Shown: positions 15,870 to 24,400 of the stretch, piece after piece | How the letters are laid out: each line of letters starts with the position of its first letter | How positions within the stretch are numbered: the first letter of the stretch is position 1 | Source of the DNA: an uncultured Oscillospiraceae bacterium | GTDB taxonomy: Bacteria > Bacillota > Clostridia > Oscillospirales > Oscillospiraceae | Assembly (NCBI GenBank): GCA_910587255.1 | Contig: CAJUKT010000022.1 | Coordinates: forward strand, 1-35,971 | Length of the DNA: 35,971 nt | Direction: 5' to 3' | Made by a program: the position numbers and the translations under genes | The notes under the pieces: model-generated | Told to the model about the DNA's origin: nothing | Database searches by the model: none | Seen by the model: only the letters and a program-made list of their open reading frames with translations

Positions 15870-16021
15870 CCGCCGAAAGGGGCAAAGCCCTTTTCCGCGA
15901 TGGGGTCCGCGCCCCTTGGGGGCACGCTTGCGCTCCGGGAGGCATTTTCGGGGCCGTCCCTGAAATGGAGTTCATTTAATTTCGCCGCCTGCGGGCGGCG
16001 GAACCCTGCCAGACGTTCAAA

Positions 16022-16056
16022 AACTTCCCCGGACAGGTTCCGGGGAAGTTTTTTTT
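16022..16056 (+). terminator. Intrinsic terminator of the asp23-fakA unit
   Basis: A 12-bp stem (AACTTCCCCGGA with TCCGGGGAAGTT, loop of 5) and a T run of eight. The 150 bases between the fakA stop and this hairpin hold only GC-rich inverted repeats (for example CGCCGCC/GGGCGGCG near 15983-16000). Confidence 0.95.
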
Positions 16057-16075
16057 GCAAAAATGTAAAATGCGC

Positions 16076-16128
16076 TTGACATGAAATGTAAAGCGTGCTA
16101 TACTCCATCTTGTAAAGCAAACTTTACA
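16076..16128 (+). promoter_or_regulatory. Consensus promoter with TGTAAAG operator
   Basis: TTGACA (16076-16081), 17 bases, TATACT (16099-16104). TGTAAAG (16111-16117) and CTTTACA (16122-16128) form an inverted repeat with a 4-base centre just after the start site. A third TGTAAAG lies in the promoter spacer (16087-16093) and a TGTAAAA upstream (16065). Autorepression by the XRE protein encoded 18 bases downstream is the simple reading. Confidence 0.85.
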
Positions 16129-16145
16129 TCCAAAGGAGGGCTGAC

Positions 16146-16349
16146 ATGGAAAACCGCATCGCCGAGCTGCGCAAGGCCCGGCGCATCTCCCAGGCGGAGC
16201 TGGCCGAGGCGGTGGCTGTCACCCGGCAGACCATCATCTCGCTGGAGAGCGGGCGCTACAACGCCTCGCTCCTGCTGGCCCACAAGATCGCCAAATACTT
16301 TGACACCACCATCGAGGACATTTTCCTGTTTGAGGAGGAAGAACCATGA
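16146..16349 (+). CDS. Small XRE-family transcriptional regulator
   Basis: A 67-aa protein that is almost entirely one Cro/CI-type helix-turn-helix: IAELRKARRISQAELAEAV then VTRQTIISLESGRYNASL and LLAHKIAKYFDTTIEDIF. Such stand-alone regulators commonly control a linked membrane-protein operon. AAAGGAGGG lies seven bases before ATG. The stop overlaps the next ATG by 4 nt. The inverted repeat at 16111-16128 is the probable binding site. Confidence 0.92.
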   Translation: MENRIAELRKARRISQAELAEAVAVTRQTIISLESGRYNASLLLAHKIAKYFDTTIEDIFLFEEEEP

Positions 16350-16588
16350 GGCGCAACTGTAATTTTAACATCAACCCCGCCTTTGCCGCCGGCGTCACCC
16401 TGCTGTGGATCAGCCTGCTCATCCGAAACGTGCTGGAGCTGGGGGGCCCTGCGGTGGCCGCGGCCCATCTCCTGTCCGGCGCGGCCTGCGCGCTATTGCT
16501 GATCGGCCTGCTGTACGGCTCCCCTAAGACCCGGCCCGTGTTCGATAAATTCCACGCCTTCAAGCGCCGGCTCTTGGGCCGGGAATAA
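16346..16588 (+). CDS. Small membrane protein of the XRE operon
   Basis: An 80-aa protein with two hydrophobic segments (AFAAGVTLLWISLLI and AAHLLSGAACALLLIGLL) and a basic C-terminal tail (FDKFHAFKRRLLGRE). It overlaps the regulator by 4 nt, so it is translated in step with it. I do not recognise a family. Its place between an XRE regulator and a DUF2178-like membrane protein suggests a partner in the same membrane function. Confidence 0.8.
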   Translation: MRRNCNFNINPAFAAGVTLLWISLLIRNVLELGGPAVAAAHLLSGAACALLLIGLLYGSPKTRPVFDKFHAFKRRLLGRE

Positions 16589-16600
16589 GGAGGAACCCCT

Positions 16601-17062
16601 ATGATGCTGCACATATTTGATACGTCCGACTATGAGCACTCCCTGCGCCGCCGCCGTCTGGCGGGCTTCGGCCTGCTGGCGGTGGGGCTGACGGGCCTTG
16701 TCTGCTACCTCCTGCTGATTCATGACAGCGATGTGCTGCCCGCCTTTGCCCGGGGCTTCTACCTGGGCGGCTCCAGCGGCATCGCCATCGGCTCGGTGTT
16801 CCTGCTGGTGCGGATGCAGTACCTGCTCACCCACCCGGCGGCCCGGAAGAAGGCCAAGATCCAGGAGCAGGATGAGCGGGAGAAGGCCATCCTCAACCAG
16901 TCCTACCAATTCGCCGGGATGTTCACCTTCTTCGCCGCCGCATGCTCCATGTTCGTGCTGGTGGCGGTGAGCATGGAGGCCGCCCTGGCGGTGCTGGGGG
17001 TGGTGGCGGTATACGCCGTTGTCTGGCTCATCGCTAACCTCTACCTGTCCAAAAAGCTGTGA
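16601..17062 (+). CDS. Four-helix membrane protein (DUF2178-like)
   Basis: A 153-aa protein with four hydrophobic segments: LAGFGLLAVGLTGLVCYLLL, then SSGIAIGSVFLLV, FAGMFTFFAAACSMFVLVAV and AVLGVVAVYAVVWLIANL. The cytoplasmic loop between segments 2 and 3 is charged and carries KIQEQDEREKAILNQSYQ, a DEREK-type motif typical of DUF2178-like proteins usually encoded next to small XRE regulators. AAGGAGG lies before ATG. The stop overlaps the GTG of the pseudouridine synthase gene. Function is unknown. Confidence 0.8.
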   Translation: MMLHIFDTSDYEHSLRRRRLAGFGLLAVGLTGLVCYLLLIHDSDVLPAFARGFYLGGSSGIAIGSVFLLVRMQYLLTHPAARKKAKIQEQDEREKAILNQSYQFAGMFTFFAAACSMFVLVAVSMEAALAVLGVVAVYAVVWLIANLYLSKKL

Positions 17063-17967
17063 GCGCCCGGTATCTGACGCTGTCCATCACCCCGGAGCTG
17101 GCGGGCGCGGAGGTCAACACCCTGCTGCGCCGGACCCTGGGGCTGTCCGGCACGGTGCTACGGCGGATCAAGTGGCTGGAGGACGGCATCACCCTGGACG
17201 GGGCGCGGGTGAACGTCCGCGTCCGGGTGCGGGAGGGGCAGACGCTGGCGGCGCGCCTGACGCCCCCGGCCCCCGCCTCCGGCGTGGTCCCGGCGGAGGG
17301 CCCGCTGGACATCCTGTACGAGGACTGGGATTTGATCGTCCTCAACAAGGCCCCCGGGGTGCTGGTCCACCCCGGACACGGCCATTTTGACGATACTCTG
17401 GGTAATTTTTTGATGTATCATTACAAAACCGCCGGGGAGGAGGCCGATTTCCACCCTGTCCACCGGCTGGACAAGGGCACCTCGGGCCTGCTGGTGGCGG
17501 CCAAGCACCCCCACGCCCAGGAACGGCTGAAGCTCCAGCTCCACACCGGGGGCTTCCGCCGGGTGTACCTGGCCGTCTGCGACGGCGCGCCCCCCGCCCC
17601 CTCCGGCGTTGTAGACGCCCCCATCGGCCTGGCAGAGGGCGCCCCGGACAGGCGGGCGGTGCACCCCGGCGGTAAGCCCGCCCGCACCCATTACCGGGTG
17701 CTGCGCGTCTGCGGTCCCCGCGCCCTGGTGGAGCTGGAGCTGAAGACCGGGCGCACCCATCAAATCCGCGTCCACATGGCCCACCTGGGCTGTCCCCTCA
17801 CCGGGGACTTCCTGTACGGGACGGAAAACCGGGCGCTCATCGCCCGCCCCGCCCTCCACTCCGCGCGGCTGGAGCTGGCCCACCCGGTCACCGGGGAGCG
17901 GCTGCGCTTCGCCGCCCCCCTGCCCGCCGATATGGCGGCGCTGATTCCAAAGGAGGATATTCCATGA
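17059..17967 (+). CDS. RluA/RluD-family pseudouridine synthase
   Basis: A 302-aa RNA-modifying enzyme that isomerises uridine to pseudouridine in rRNA or tRNA. Residues 1-65 form an S4-like domain; the catalytic motif HRLDKGTSG (135-143) contains the nucleophile Asp138. Further family motifs are VLNKAPGVLVHP, KTGRTHQIRVHMAHLG and PLTGDFLYG. The start is GTG, overlapping the preceding stop (GTGA), and the stop overlaps the next ATG. Its embedding in a membrane-protein operon under an XRE regulator is unusual. The exact target uridine cannot be told. Confidence 0.92.
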   Translation: MSARYLTLSITPELAGAEVNTLLRRTLGLSGTVLRRIKWLEDGITLDGARVNVRVRVREGQTLAARLTPPAPASGVVPAEGPLDILYEDWDLIVLNKAPGVLVHPGHGHFDDTLGNFLMYHYKTAGEEADFHPVHRLDKGTSGLLVAAKHPHAQERLKLQLHTGGFRRVYLAVCDGAPPAPSGVVDAPIGLAEGAPDRRAVHPGGKPARTHYRVLRVCGPRALVELELKTGRTHQIRVHMAHLGCPLTGDFLYGTENRALIARPALHSARLELAHPVTGERLRFAAPLPADMAALIPKEDIP

Positions 17968-18143
17968 AAAATTTACAGCTTGCAAGCATTTCGACGCTGT
18001 TCCTGTCGGTGATGCTGTGGACGGCGGGGCGGGTCTTTTTCACCCTGCCTGACTGGGCGGGGCGGGTCAACGGCGTTATCATGGTGATTACCATGGCGCT
18101 GCTGGTGTTTTCCACCGTCCGGCTTAAAATTAAGAATTCATGA
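17964..18143 (+). CDS. 59-aa two-helix membrane peptide
   Basis: A short ORF starting at ATG 17964 with an excellent AGGAGG ribosome site and a 4-nt overlap with the pseudouridine synthase stop. It encodes two hydrophobic helices (roughly LASISTLFLSVMLW and VIMVITMALLVFSTV) joined by a short loop GRVFFTLPDWAGR. It ends in KIKNS and closes the XRE operon. Expression signals and operon position support a real gene. Function is unknown. Confidence 0.8.
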   Translation: MKNLQLASISTLFLSVMLWTAGRVFFTLPDWAGRVNGVIMVITMALLVFSTVRLKIKNS

Positions 18144-18160
18144 AAATGGCTGGTCTCATA

Positions 18161-18190
18161 TTGACAGGTTTATACAGTTTATAATATAAT
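18161..18190 (+). promoter_or_regulatory. Consensus promoter of the first DUF6440 gene
   Basis: TTGACA (18161-18166), 18 bases, TATAAT (18185-18190), in an AT-rich patch that contrasts with the GC-rich surroundings. Confidence 0.88.
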
Positions 18191-18219
18191 ATTATAAATT
18201 AAAACAAGGAGGGAGACCC

Positions 18220-18402
18220 ATGGCAAAAAACGACCGCTTTCAAGTCATCCACTCGGAGGGCAACGGCCTCACCGGCCCTCAGCTTACGGTGCTGATGGAC
18301 ACCGCCACCGGGGTACAGTACCTGCTTGCCCAGTCCGGCTACGCGGGCGGGCTGTGCCCCCTGGTGGACCAGGACGGCGGGCCCCTCAAGTGGGAAGTAT
18401 AA
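18220..18402 (+). CDS. DUF6440 family protein, copy 1
   Basis: A 60-aa soluble protein of the DUF6440 type. The family pattern is plain: NDRFQVI at the start, a strand LTVLMDTATGVQYLL, then GYAGGLCPLVDQDGGPL. AGGAGGGAG lies before ATG. It is 60% or so identical by eye to the gene at 18654. No function is known for the family. It has its own strong promoter, so it is probably highly expressed and independent of the operon before it. Confidence 0.85.
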   Translation: MAKNDRFQVIHSEGNGLTGPQLTVLMDTATGVQYLLAQSGYAGGLCPLVDQDGGPLKWEV

Positions 18403-18580
18403 GAAGCTGTACCAATAGCCTCAGCACCCGGCTTTGCGGCCAAAATTGCCGCAGGCCCGTCCGTGGGCCGGAGCGGCGGCCGCCCCTGTTGTGCACGGCG
18501 GCGTATTGAGAAGGAAGTCCGGGGCTTTTCCCGGGCTTCCTCCATAAAGTTAAGAATTCCTAAAGAAAGCGCAGGTTCTG

Positions 18581-18609
18581 TTGACATCTCAGCGTGATCA
18601 ATTCATAAT
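18581..18609 (+). promoter_or_regulatory. Promoter of the second DUF6440 gene
   Basis: TTGACA (18581-18586), 17 bases, CATAAT (18604-18609). The 178 bases between the first DUF6440 stop and this promoter hold no gene; a GC-rich hairpin (18513-18540, stem GGAAGTCCGGG with CCCGGGCTTCC) has no T run. Confidence 0.85.
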
Positions 18610-18653
18610 GTCCCTGGATTCCCCGGATCAAAGCTGAGAAAGGAAGAGTGAAC

Positions 18654-18836
18654 ATGTCGAAGAATGACCGCTTTCAAATCGTCCAGGAGGAGGGCAACGG
18701 CCTGACCTCGAACCGTCGCATGGTGCTGGCGGATACCACCACCGGCGTGCAGTACCTGTTCGTAAAAGACGGCTACGCAGGCGGGCTGTGCCCCCTGGTG
18801 GACCGGGACGGCAAGCCCCTGGTTTGGGATATGTAA
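18654..18836 (+). CDS. DUF6440 family protein, copy 2
   Basis: A 60-aa paralogue of the gene at 18220, sharing NDRFQIV, the TTTGVQYLFV strand and GYAGGLCPLVDRDGKPLVWDM (in two parts: GYAGGLCPLVDRDG and KPLVWDM). ATG at 18654 is preferred over GTG at 18648 because AGGAAG is correctly spaced for it. The start of a dispersed repeat lies two bases after the stop. The pair looks like a tandem duplication that kept separate promoters. Confidence 0.85.
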   Translation: MSKNDRFQIVQEEGNGLTSNRRMVLADTTTGVQYLFVKDGYAGGLCPLVDRDGKPLVWDM

Positions 18837-18838
18837 GA

Positions 18839-19046
18839 AGCGCGGAGCCGTCGTGAGCCGCGGGCTAAGACCAAAGTGGAGCAAAAGCGGGGAGGCCCCA
18901 CGGGGGCCGGACAGCTTTTGCGGAATCGGAGGGCTTAGAACCGCGCCGCGAACAGGCGCAGCGTGATCAGGAAGCGCGGAGAAGCGGACGGCGAGGACGC
19001 TTGGACCGCAGCGAGGCCGGGCGCAGGGGCGCACCGCGCCCCGCAG
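18839..19046. repeat. Dispersed repeat block after DUF6440 copy 2
   Basis: Contains two AGCGCGGAG cores (18841 and 18975 regions) and a stretch at about 18974-19006 that matches the 85-bp repeat of positions 1-225 in reverse complement with one difference (AGCGCGGAGAAGCGGAC and GAGGACGCTTGGA). No gene is seen in this 210-base stretch. Confidence 0.75.
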
Positions 19047-19054
19047 GGCAAACA

Positions 19055-19085
19055 AAAAAGTCCGGGAAATCTTCCCGGACTTTTT
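19055..19085. terminator. Bidirectional intrinsic terminator
   Basis: A symmetric hairpin with AAAAAGTCCGGGAA and TTCCCGGACTTTTT arms and a 3-base loop. It gives a T run on both strands and serves the plus-strand DUF6440 gene and the minus-strand gene at 19122. Confidence 0.92.
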
Positions 19086-19121
19086 ATTCTGTGGAAACAG
19101 CCGCGACCCTGCCGGGTTTTA

Positions 19122-19892
19122 TCAGCATAGGGACACCCCAGCCCCAATCAGGCCCACTGCGGTGAGCTCAAGCATGGTTGGAAAGGCCCACTCCATTGGG
19201 GTAGAGGCTCCATCCAAATAAACGAACATGCTTGAGATTTTCAGCGCCATCATGAGCGCGCACAGGCTGAGAACATACACCGCCCGCCACCGGCGGTCTA
19301 TGGCGCGGGCGTTCACCAGCCCCGCCACACCCGCTGCCGCCAGCAGCGCGGCAATACATTTCATGGCCAACGCGTTCACTTCCCCGGCATGGAGCCCCCC
19401 TAAAATGGGCTCAACCCCGCCAAAAAATACATGCTCATAGTTCCACAGCATCCACCACATAATTCCCATCGTTATCACCAATATTGCCAGCATAACGGCA
19501 ATCGGCTTGTGCAGGGGCGGGTTTTTATCCCCCTTCCGCCGCCGGAACCAAAGCAGGGGCACAACCACCCCCACCGCCAGAAAGACACGGTATAACGGGA
19601 AGCCGGTGGAGAACAGGCTTCCCCAAACGACGCGCATTGCCTCCCATCCGAATTTCCTGGAACTCAGCACGGGAATCACGGCGCAGGCGGCCAAAACGAC
19701 GAACACACCCAGCCAAACGCAATAGGATTGGGGCCGGACCAATTTCTTTGCCGCATCCCGCGGCCGCTCCGCACCGGCGAAAGACGGCGCCCCCGCCTTA
19801 TCCCCATAGTCAGCGACAACGTTCTCCGCCTCCCCCTGGGGCAAGTACCAATGGGCCCACCAGGATAACCGCGCCATATCGTTTTTTCCCAT
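19122..19892 (-). CDS. Multi-pass membrane protein, unknown
   Basis: A 256-aa protein with a hydrophilic N-terminal 60 residues (WWAHWYLPQGEAENVVADYG) followed by about six membrane segments, such as YCVWLGVFVVLAACAVIPVL, FLAVGVVVPLLWF, IAVMLAILVITMGIMWWML, CIAALLAAAGVAGLV and ELTAVGLIGAGVSLC. The ribosome site AAAGGAGC precedes ATG at 19892. It is a single gene with its own promoter and a bidirectional terminator. I do not recognise a family. Confidence 0.8.
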   Translation of the reverse strand: MGKNDMARLSWWAHWYLPQGEAENVVADYGDKAGAPSFAGAERPRDAAKKLVRPQSYCVWLGVFVVLAACAVIPVLSSRKFGWEAMRVVWGSLFSTGFPLYRVFLAVGVVVPLLWFRRRKGDKNPPLHKPIAVMLAILVITMGIMWWMLWNYEHVFFGGVEPILGGLHAGEVNALAMKCIAALLAAAGVAGLVNARAIDRRWRAVYVLSLCALMMALKISSMFVYLDGASTPMEWAFPTMLELTAVGLIGAGVSLC

Positions 19893-19933
19893 AGAAAGCT
19901 CCTTTCCTGCGCCTGCCGCTTAACTTCATTAAA

Positions 19934-19962
19934 ATGATACCACAAATTTCGTTGAAAATCAA
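19934..19962 (-). promoter_or_regulatory. Promoter of the 19122-19892 gene
   Basis: On the minus strand TTGATT (19962-19957), 17 bases, TATCAT (19939-19934). The 150 bases upstream toward the rhomboid gene hold no ORF with a ribosome site. Confidence 0.78.
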
Positions 19963-20108
19963 CATATCATATTTCTTTTTCGCCTCCGTTTTATCTAAAA
20001 AGCCGGGACACTCCGGCGGCGCGTTTCCCAACAGCATACCTTGCTTCCAAGCGGCGGCTGCGCCCCCAGGACAGGTAAATTCCCCTTCCCTTTTCCGCGG
20101 AAATCGGG

Positions 20109-20149
20109 TATAATACTGCCAGCCGCCCCTGCGGCCGGCAGTATTTTTT
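20109..20149 (+). promoter_or_regulatory. TATAAT box overlapped by a terminator-like hairpin, rhomboid leader
   Basis: TATAAT at 20109-20114 has only a weak -35 (TTCCCT, 20086-20091). A 14-bp near-perfect stem (20112-20126 with 20131-20145, loop CCCT) ends in six T, like an intrinsic terminator, 18 bases before the rhomboid ATG. It could stop read-through from upstream or attenuate rhomboid expression. Confidence 0.55.
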
Positions 20150-20166
20150 ACCCGAGGTGACCAGCC

Positions 20167-20754
20167 ATGGCCCGAAACGACATAAACCGCCCCACCATGA
20201 AGATTTCCTATAACGCCCCGGTGACCCTCACCTTTGCCCTGATCTCCCTCCTGGCCCTGGCGGCCAACTACTTCACCGGCGGCTGGGCCAACGCCCGCTT
20301 ATTTTCCGTCTACCAGTGCTCCCTGGCCGACCCCCTGGCCTGGCTGCGCTTCTTCGGCCACGCGCTGGGCCACAGCGGCTACGCCCACTATATCGGCAAC
20401 ATGGTGCTCATCCTGGTCCTGGGCCCCAACCTGGAGGACCGCTTCGGCAGCTGGAACGTGCTGTGGGCCATTTTGTTCACCGCCCTGGTGTCCGGGCTGG
20501 TGCAGTTCCTCTTCTTCCCCAGCACCGCACTGCTGGGGGCGTCGGGCATCGTGTTCATGATGATCCTGCTCTCCTCCTTCGGCGGGGTGCGCAACGGCGC
20601 AATCCCCACCACCCTGATCCTGGTGGCCATCTTCTACCTGGGGGGCGAGCTGTGGGACGCCATCTTCGTCAAGGACAACGTATCCCAGCTCACCCACATC
20701 ATCGGCGGGCTGTGCGGCACCGTGCTGGGGTTTGCCCTGTCGGGCAGGAAATAG
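20167..20754 (+). CDS. Rhomboid-family intramembrane serine protease
   Basis: A 195-aa six-helix membrane protease that cuts transmembrane substrates. The catalytic Ser126 lies in GASGIVF, and His177 in QLTHIIGGLCG completes the dyad. The upstream helix motif GHALGHSGYAHYIGNM supplies the conserved His and Asn78 for the oxyanion site. GAGGTG lies before ATG. It is monocistronic with a terminator after it. Substrate is not predictable from the sequence. The core is minimal, with no extra soluble domain. Confidence 0.93.
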   Translation: MARNDINRPTMKISYNAPVTLTFALISLLALAANYFTGGWANARLFSVYQCSLADPLAWLRFFGHALGHSGYAHYIGNMVLILVLGPNLEDRFGSWNVLWAILFTALVSGLVQFLFFPSTALLGASGIVFMMILLSSFGGVRNGAIPTTLILVAIFYLGGELWDAIFVKDNVSQLTHIIGGLCGTVLGFALSGRK

Positions 20755-20820
20755 GCCCAGCCCTGCGCCCTGGTTTTGCGCGCGGCGCGGCCGTTTCACC
20801 CGCCCGCGCAGTTCAAGACG

Positions 20821-20853
20821 CCCCCGGCAGGGCCCTGCCGGGGGTGTTTTTTT
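20821..20853 (+). terminator. Intrinsic terminator of the rhomboid gene
   Basis: A 10-bp stem (CCCCCGGCAG with CTGCCGGGGG, loop GGCC) followed by TG and a T run of seven. Confidence 0.95.
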
Positions 20854-20865
20854 GCGCTGTAAACA

Positions 20866-20937
20866 ATATGTGAACAACATATAATTTCCCTTGACAAGTC
20901 GGACGGCCCCCGCTAATATATGTGAAGCAAATATATT
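20866..20937 (+). promoter_or_regulatory. MarR operon promoter with two operator copies
   Basis: TTGACA (20891-20896), 17 bases, TAATAT (20914-20919). Two 17-base near-identical sites flank the -35: ATATGTGAACAACATAT (20866-20882) and ATATGTGAAGCAAATAT (20918-20934); both are imperfect palindromes. The second extends to an AATATAT/ATATATT inverted repeat (20915-20937) over the -10 box. Confidence 0.85.
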
Positions 20938-20950
20938 TGGAGGTGATCCT

Positions 20951-21397
20951 GTGAACGAAGACGAACGCTTTTCCGTTCTCACCATGTTCCAGACCCTGAA
21001 GTCAAAGACCTCCCGCCTGCTGGACCCGGTGGTGCAGTCGGAAGGCATTACCACCCTCCAGTCCTGCGTGCTGGCCCACCTGTACCGGCAGGACGCGGCG
21101 GTGGGGGATATCAGCGACCTGGCGGTCATCGACCAGGCCAACGCCTCATCCCTGTGCAAGAAGATGGAGCAGGAGGGCTTCCTCACCCGGACCCGGCAGG
21201 AGTCAGACCGGCGGGTGGTGATCCTCTCCCTCACGCCCAAGGGCCGGGCGGCGGCGGAGCGGATTCAGGCAAAGCTGAACCACTATCTGGAGCTGCTGGG
21301 CGCCCTGCCCAACGACGCCAAGGCGGAGCTGGTCCGGGGCTACCTGGCGGCCAACCAAATGCTGGACTACCTGTTTGAACAAACCAAAGGAGAGTAA
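20951..21397 (+). CDS. MarR-family transcriptional regulator
   Basis: A 148-aa winged-helix repressor. The GTG start at 20951 has the ideal GGAGGTGATCCT site; the longer reading has no ribosome site. The DNA-binding core is VGDISDLAVIDQANASSLCKKMEQEGFL (in pieces: DISDLAVIDQANAS and LCKKMEQEGFL), with the wing RQESDRRVVILSLTPKG. It begins the operon with the ABC transporter 6 bases downstream and probably represses it through the two sites in its promoter. The ligand is not visible. Confidence 0.92.
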   Translation: MNEDERFSVLTMFQTLKSKTSRLLDPVVQSEGITTLQSCVLAHLYRQDAAVGDISDLAVIDQANASSLCKKMEQEGFLTRTRQESDRRVVILSLTPKGRAAAERIQAKLNHYLELLGALPNDAKAELVRGYLAANQMLDYLFEQTKGE

Positions 21398-21403
21398 GAC
21401 CAT

Positions 21404-24400
21404 ATGTTAAAGCTATCCAACATCACCAAGCAGTACACCCTGGGGGGGAACACCATCGAGGCCCTGCGGGGGGTGGACCTGGAGTTCCGGGAAAACGAGT
21501 TCGTGTCCATCCTGGGCCCCTCCGGCTGCGGCAAAACCACCACGCTGAACATCATCGGCGGCCTGGACCGCTACACCAGCGGCGACCTCATCATCAACGG
21601 CCGCTCCACCAAGGACTACAAGGACGGCGACTGGGACGCCTACCGCAACCACTCCATCGGCTTCGTGTTCCAGAGCTATAACCTGATCTCCCACCAGACG
21701 GTGCTCTCCAACGTGGAGCTTGCCCTGACCCTGGCGGGCGTGTCCAAGAAGGAGCGCCGCCGCCGGGCCGTGCACGCCCTGGAAAAGGTGGGGCTGGGCG
21801 ACCAGCTCAACAAGGTGCCCTCCCAGATGTCCGGCGGCCAAATGCAGCGCGTTGCCATCGCCCGGGCCCTCATCAACGACCCGGACATCCTCCTGGCCGA
21901 CGAGCCCACCGGCGCGCTGGACAGCGAGACCAGCGTGCAGGTGATGGAGCTTTTGAAGGAGGTGGCCCGGGACCGGCTGGTCATCATGGTCACCCATAAT
22001 CCCGAGCTGGCCCAGCAGTACTCCACCCGCATCGTCACCCTGAAGGACGGCAGGGTCACCGGGGACACCAACCCCTACCACGCCGAAGAGCAGGCCCCCG
22101 TCCTCACCGGCAAACAGGCCAGGGCGGACAAAAAGCCCTCCATGTCCTTCCTCACCGCCCTGTCCCTGTCGCTGACCAACCTGCGCACCAAAATGGGCCG
22201 CACGGTGCTCACCGCCTTCGCCGGGTCCATCGGCATCATCGGCATCGCCCTCATCCTGGCCCTGTCCGCAGGCATCAACGACTATATCAACCAGGTGCAG
22301 GAGGACACCCTGACCAGCTACCCCCTCACCATCCAGGCGGAGAGCACCGACATGACCGCCATGATGGCCTCCCTTATGGGGGCGCGGCGGGACCAGCTCA
22401 CCGGGGCGGCCGCCGAGGGCCAGGACCCGGACCGGGTGTACCCCTCCACCGTCATGTACGACATGATGGACTCCATGCTCAACGCCAAAGTGGAGACCAA
22501 CAACCTGGAGGCGTTTAAAGAGTACCTGGATAACGGGGGCGGCGGCATCAAGGACATGGCCAACATCCACTACAGCTATGACTTTGACTTCGACATCTAC
22601 GCCCAGGACGAAAACGGGGATATCATCAAGTGCGACGTGATGACCCTGATGCAGGACGCCATGACCGCCATGTACGGCGGCGACTACTCGTCCTACTTTG
22701 AGCAGATGGGCTCCATGTACTCCGCCATGGAGGTGTGGGAGGAGCTGCTGCCCGGCGAGGACGGCGCGCTCATCGCCCCCCAGGTCAAGGCGGACTACCA
22801 GCTGCTTTATGGCGATTGGCCCCAGGGGCACGACGAGGTGATCCTGTTTGTGGACGGCAACAACGAGATCTCCGACCTGATGCTGTACGCCCTGGGGCTG
22901 ATGCCCCACGACGATATGGAGCAGGTTATGACCTCCATGTCCCAGGGGGAGCCGGTGGAGTTTGGGGACGTGAGCTGGTCCTATGAGGATCTGTGCGGCC
23001 TGGACTTCAAGCTCATCCTCCCGGCGGAGTACTACCAGCACGACCCGGCCACGGACACCTACACCGATATGTCCGCCACCGCGGCGGGGATGGACTTCCT
23101 CTACAACAGCGGCGACACCGGCATCCGCCTGAAGGTGTCCGGCATAGCCCGGCCCCTGGAGGGTGGCAGCGGGATGCTGTCCGGCGGCATCGGCTACACC
23201 AGCGCCCTCACCCGCTTCGCCATCGAGACCACCGGGGACACCGAGATTTTGAAGGCCCAGCTGGATGATCCGGAAACCGATGTCATCTCCGGCCTCCCCT
23301 TCCCCAAGGACACCGACGTGGAGCCCTCCGACCGGCAGAAGCGCCAGGATATCCAGGAGCACCTGCGCACCCTGTCCGTCCAGAACAAGGCCGAGGCCTA
23401 CATCGACCTGATGGGCCAGCCCTCCCAGGAGTACGTGGACGGGGTGGTGGAGCAGCAGATGGCGGGCATGACCCGGCAGGCCATTGAGGATATGATCGTG
23501 GAGCAGTACGCAGGCGAGATGGGGGTGGACGGGGACACCGTGCGGGGCTATATCGCCGACATGAGCGATGAGGACCTCTTCGCCAAAGTGGAGGAGGCCA
23601 TCGCCCAGGCCGTGCGGGAGCAGTATGCCGCCGGGGTGGCGCAGCAGCTGGGGGCCATGAGCCAGGACCAGCTGGCGGCCATGCTGGATGCGGCGGCGGA
23701 TCTGGACGCCTCTCCCCTGCCCATGCCGGTGGAGCCGCTGGAGCCGTGGCAGTTCGTCTACCTGTACGACCACTATATGCCCCCCACCCGCTCCTCCTCC
23801 ACCTATGAGGACAACCTGGATCTGCTGGGCTATACCCGGCTGGACGCCCCCTCCGCCATCAGCATCTACGCCACCACCTTCGCCCAGAAGGACAAGATCG
23901 CCGACCTCATCAAGGAGTATAACGCCGGGGTGGAAAACGAGGAGGACGAGATCTCCTACACCGATTATGTGGCCCTGCTGATGAGCTCCATCACCGGCAT
24001 CATCAGCGGCATCAGCTACCTGCTCATCGCCTTTGTGTCCATCTCCCTGGTGGTGTCGTCCATCATGATCGGCATCATCACCAACATCTCCGTGCTGGAG
24101 CGCACCAAGGAAATCGGCATCCTCCGGGCGGTGGGCGCGTCCAAGCGGGACGTGTCCCGGGTGTTCAACGCCGAAACCCTCATCGTGGGGCTGGCGGCGG
24201 GCCTGCTGGGCATCCTGGTGAGCGTGGCGGCCACCTTCCCCATCAACGCGGTGATCCACAGCCTGACGGGGCTGGACGACCTGTCCGCCGTGCTGCCCGC
24301 CGGGGCGGGGGCCATCCTGGTTGCCATCAGCGTGATACTCACCGTATTCGCGGGGCTGGTGCCCTCCCGGGGCGCGGCCAAAAAGGACCCGGTGGAGGCG

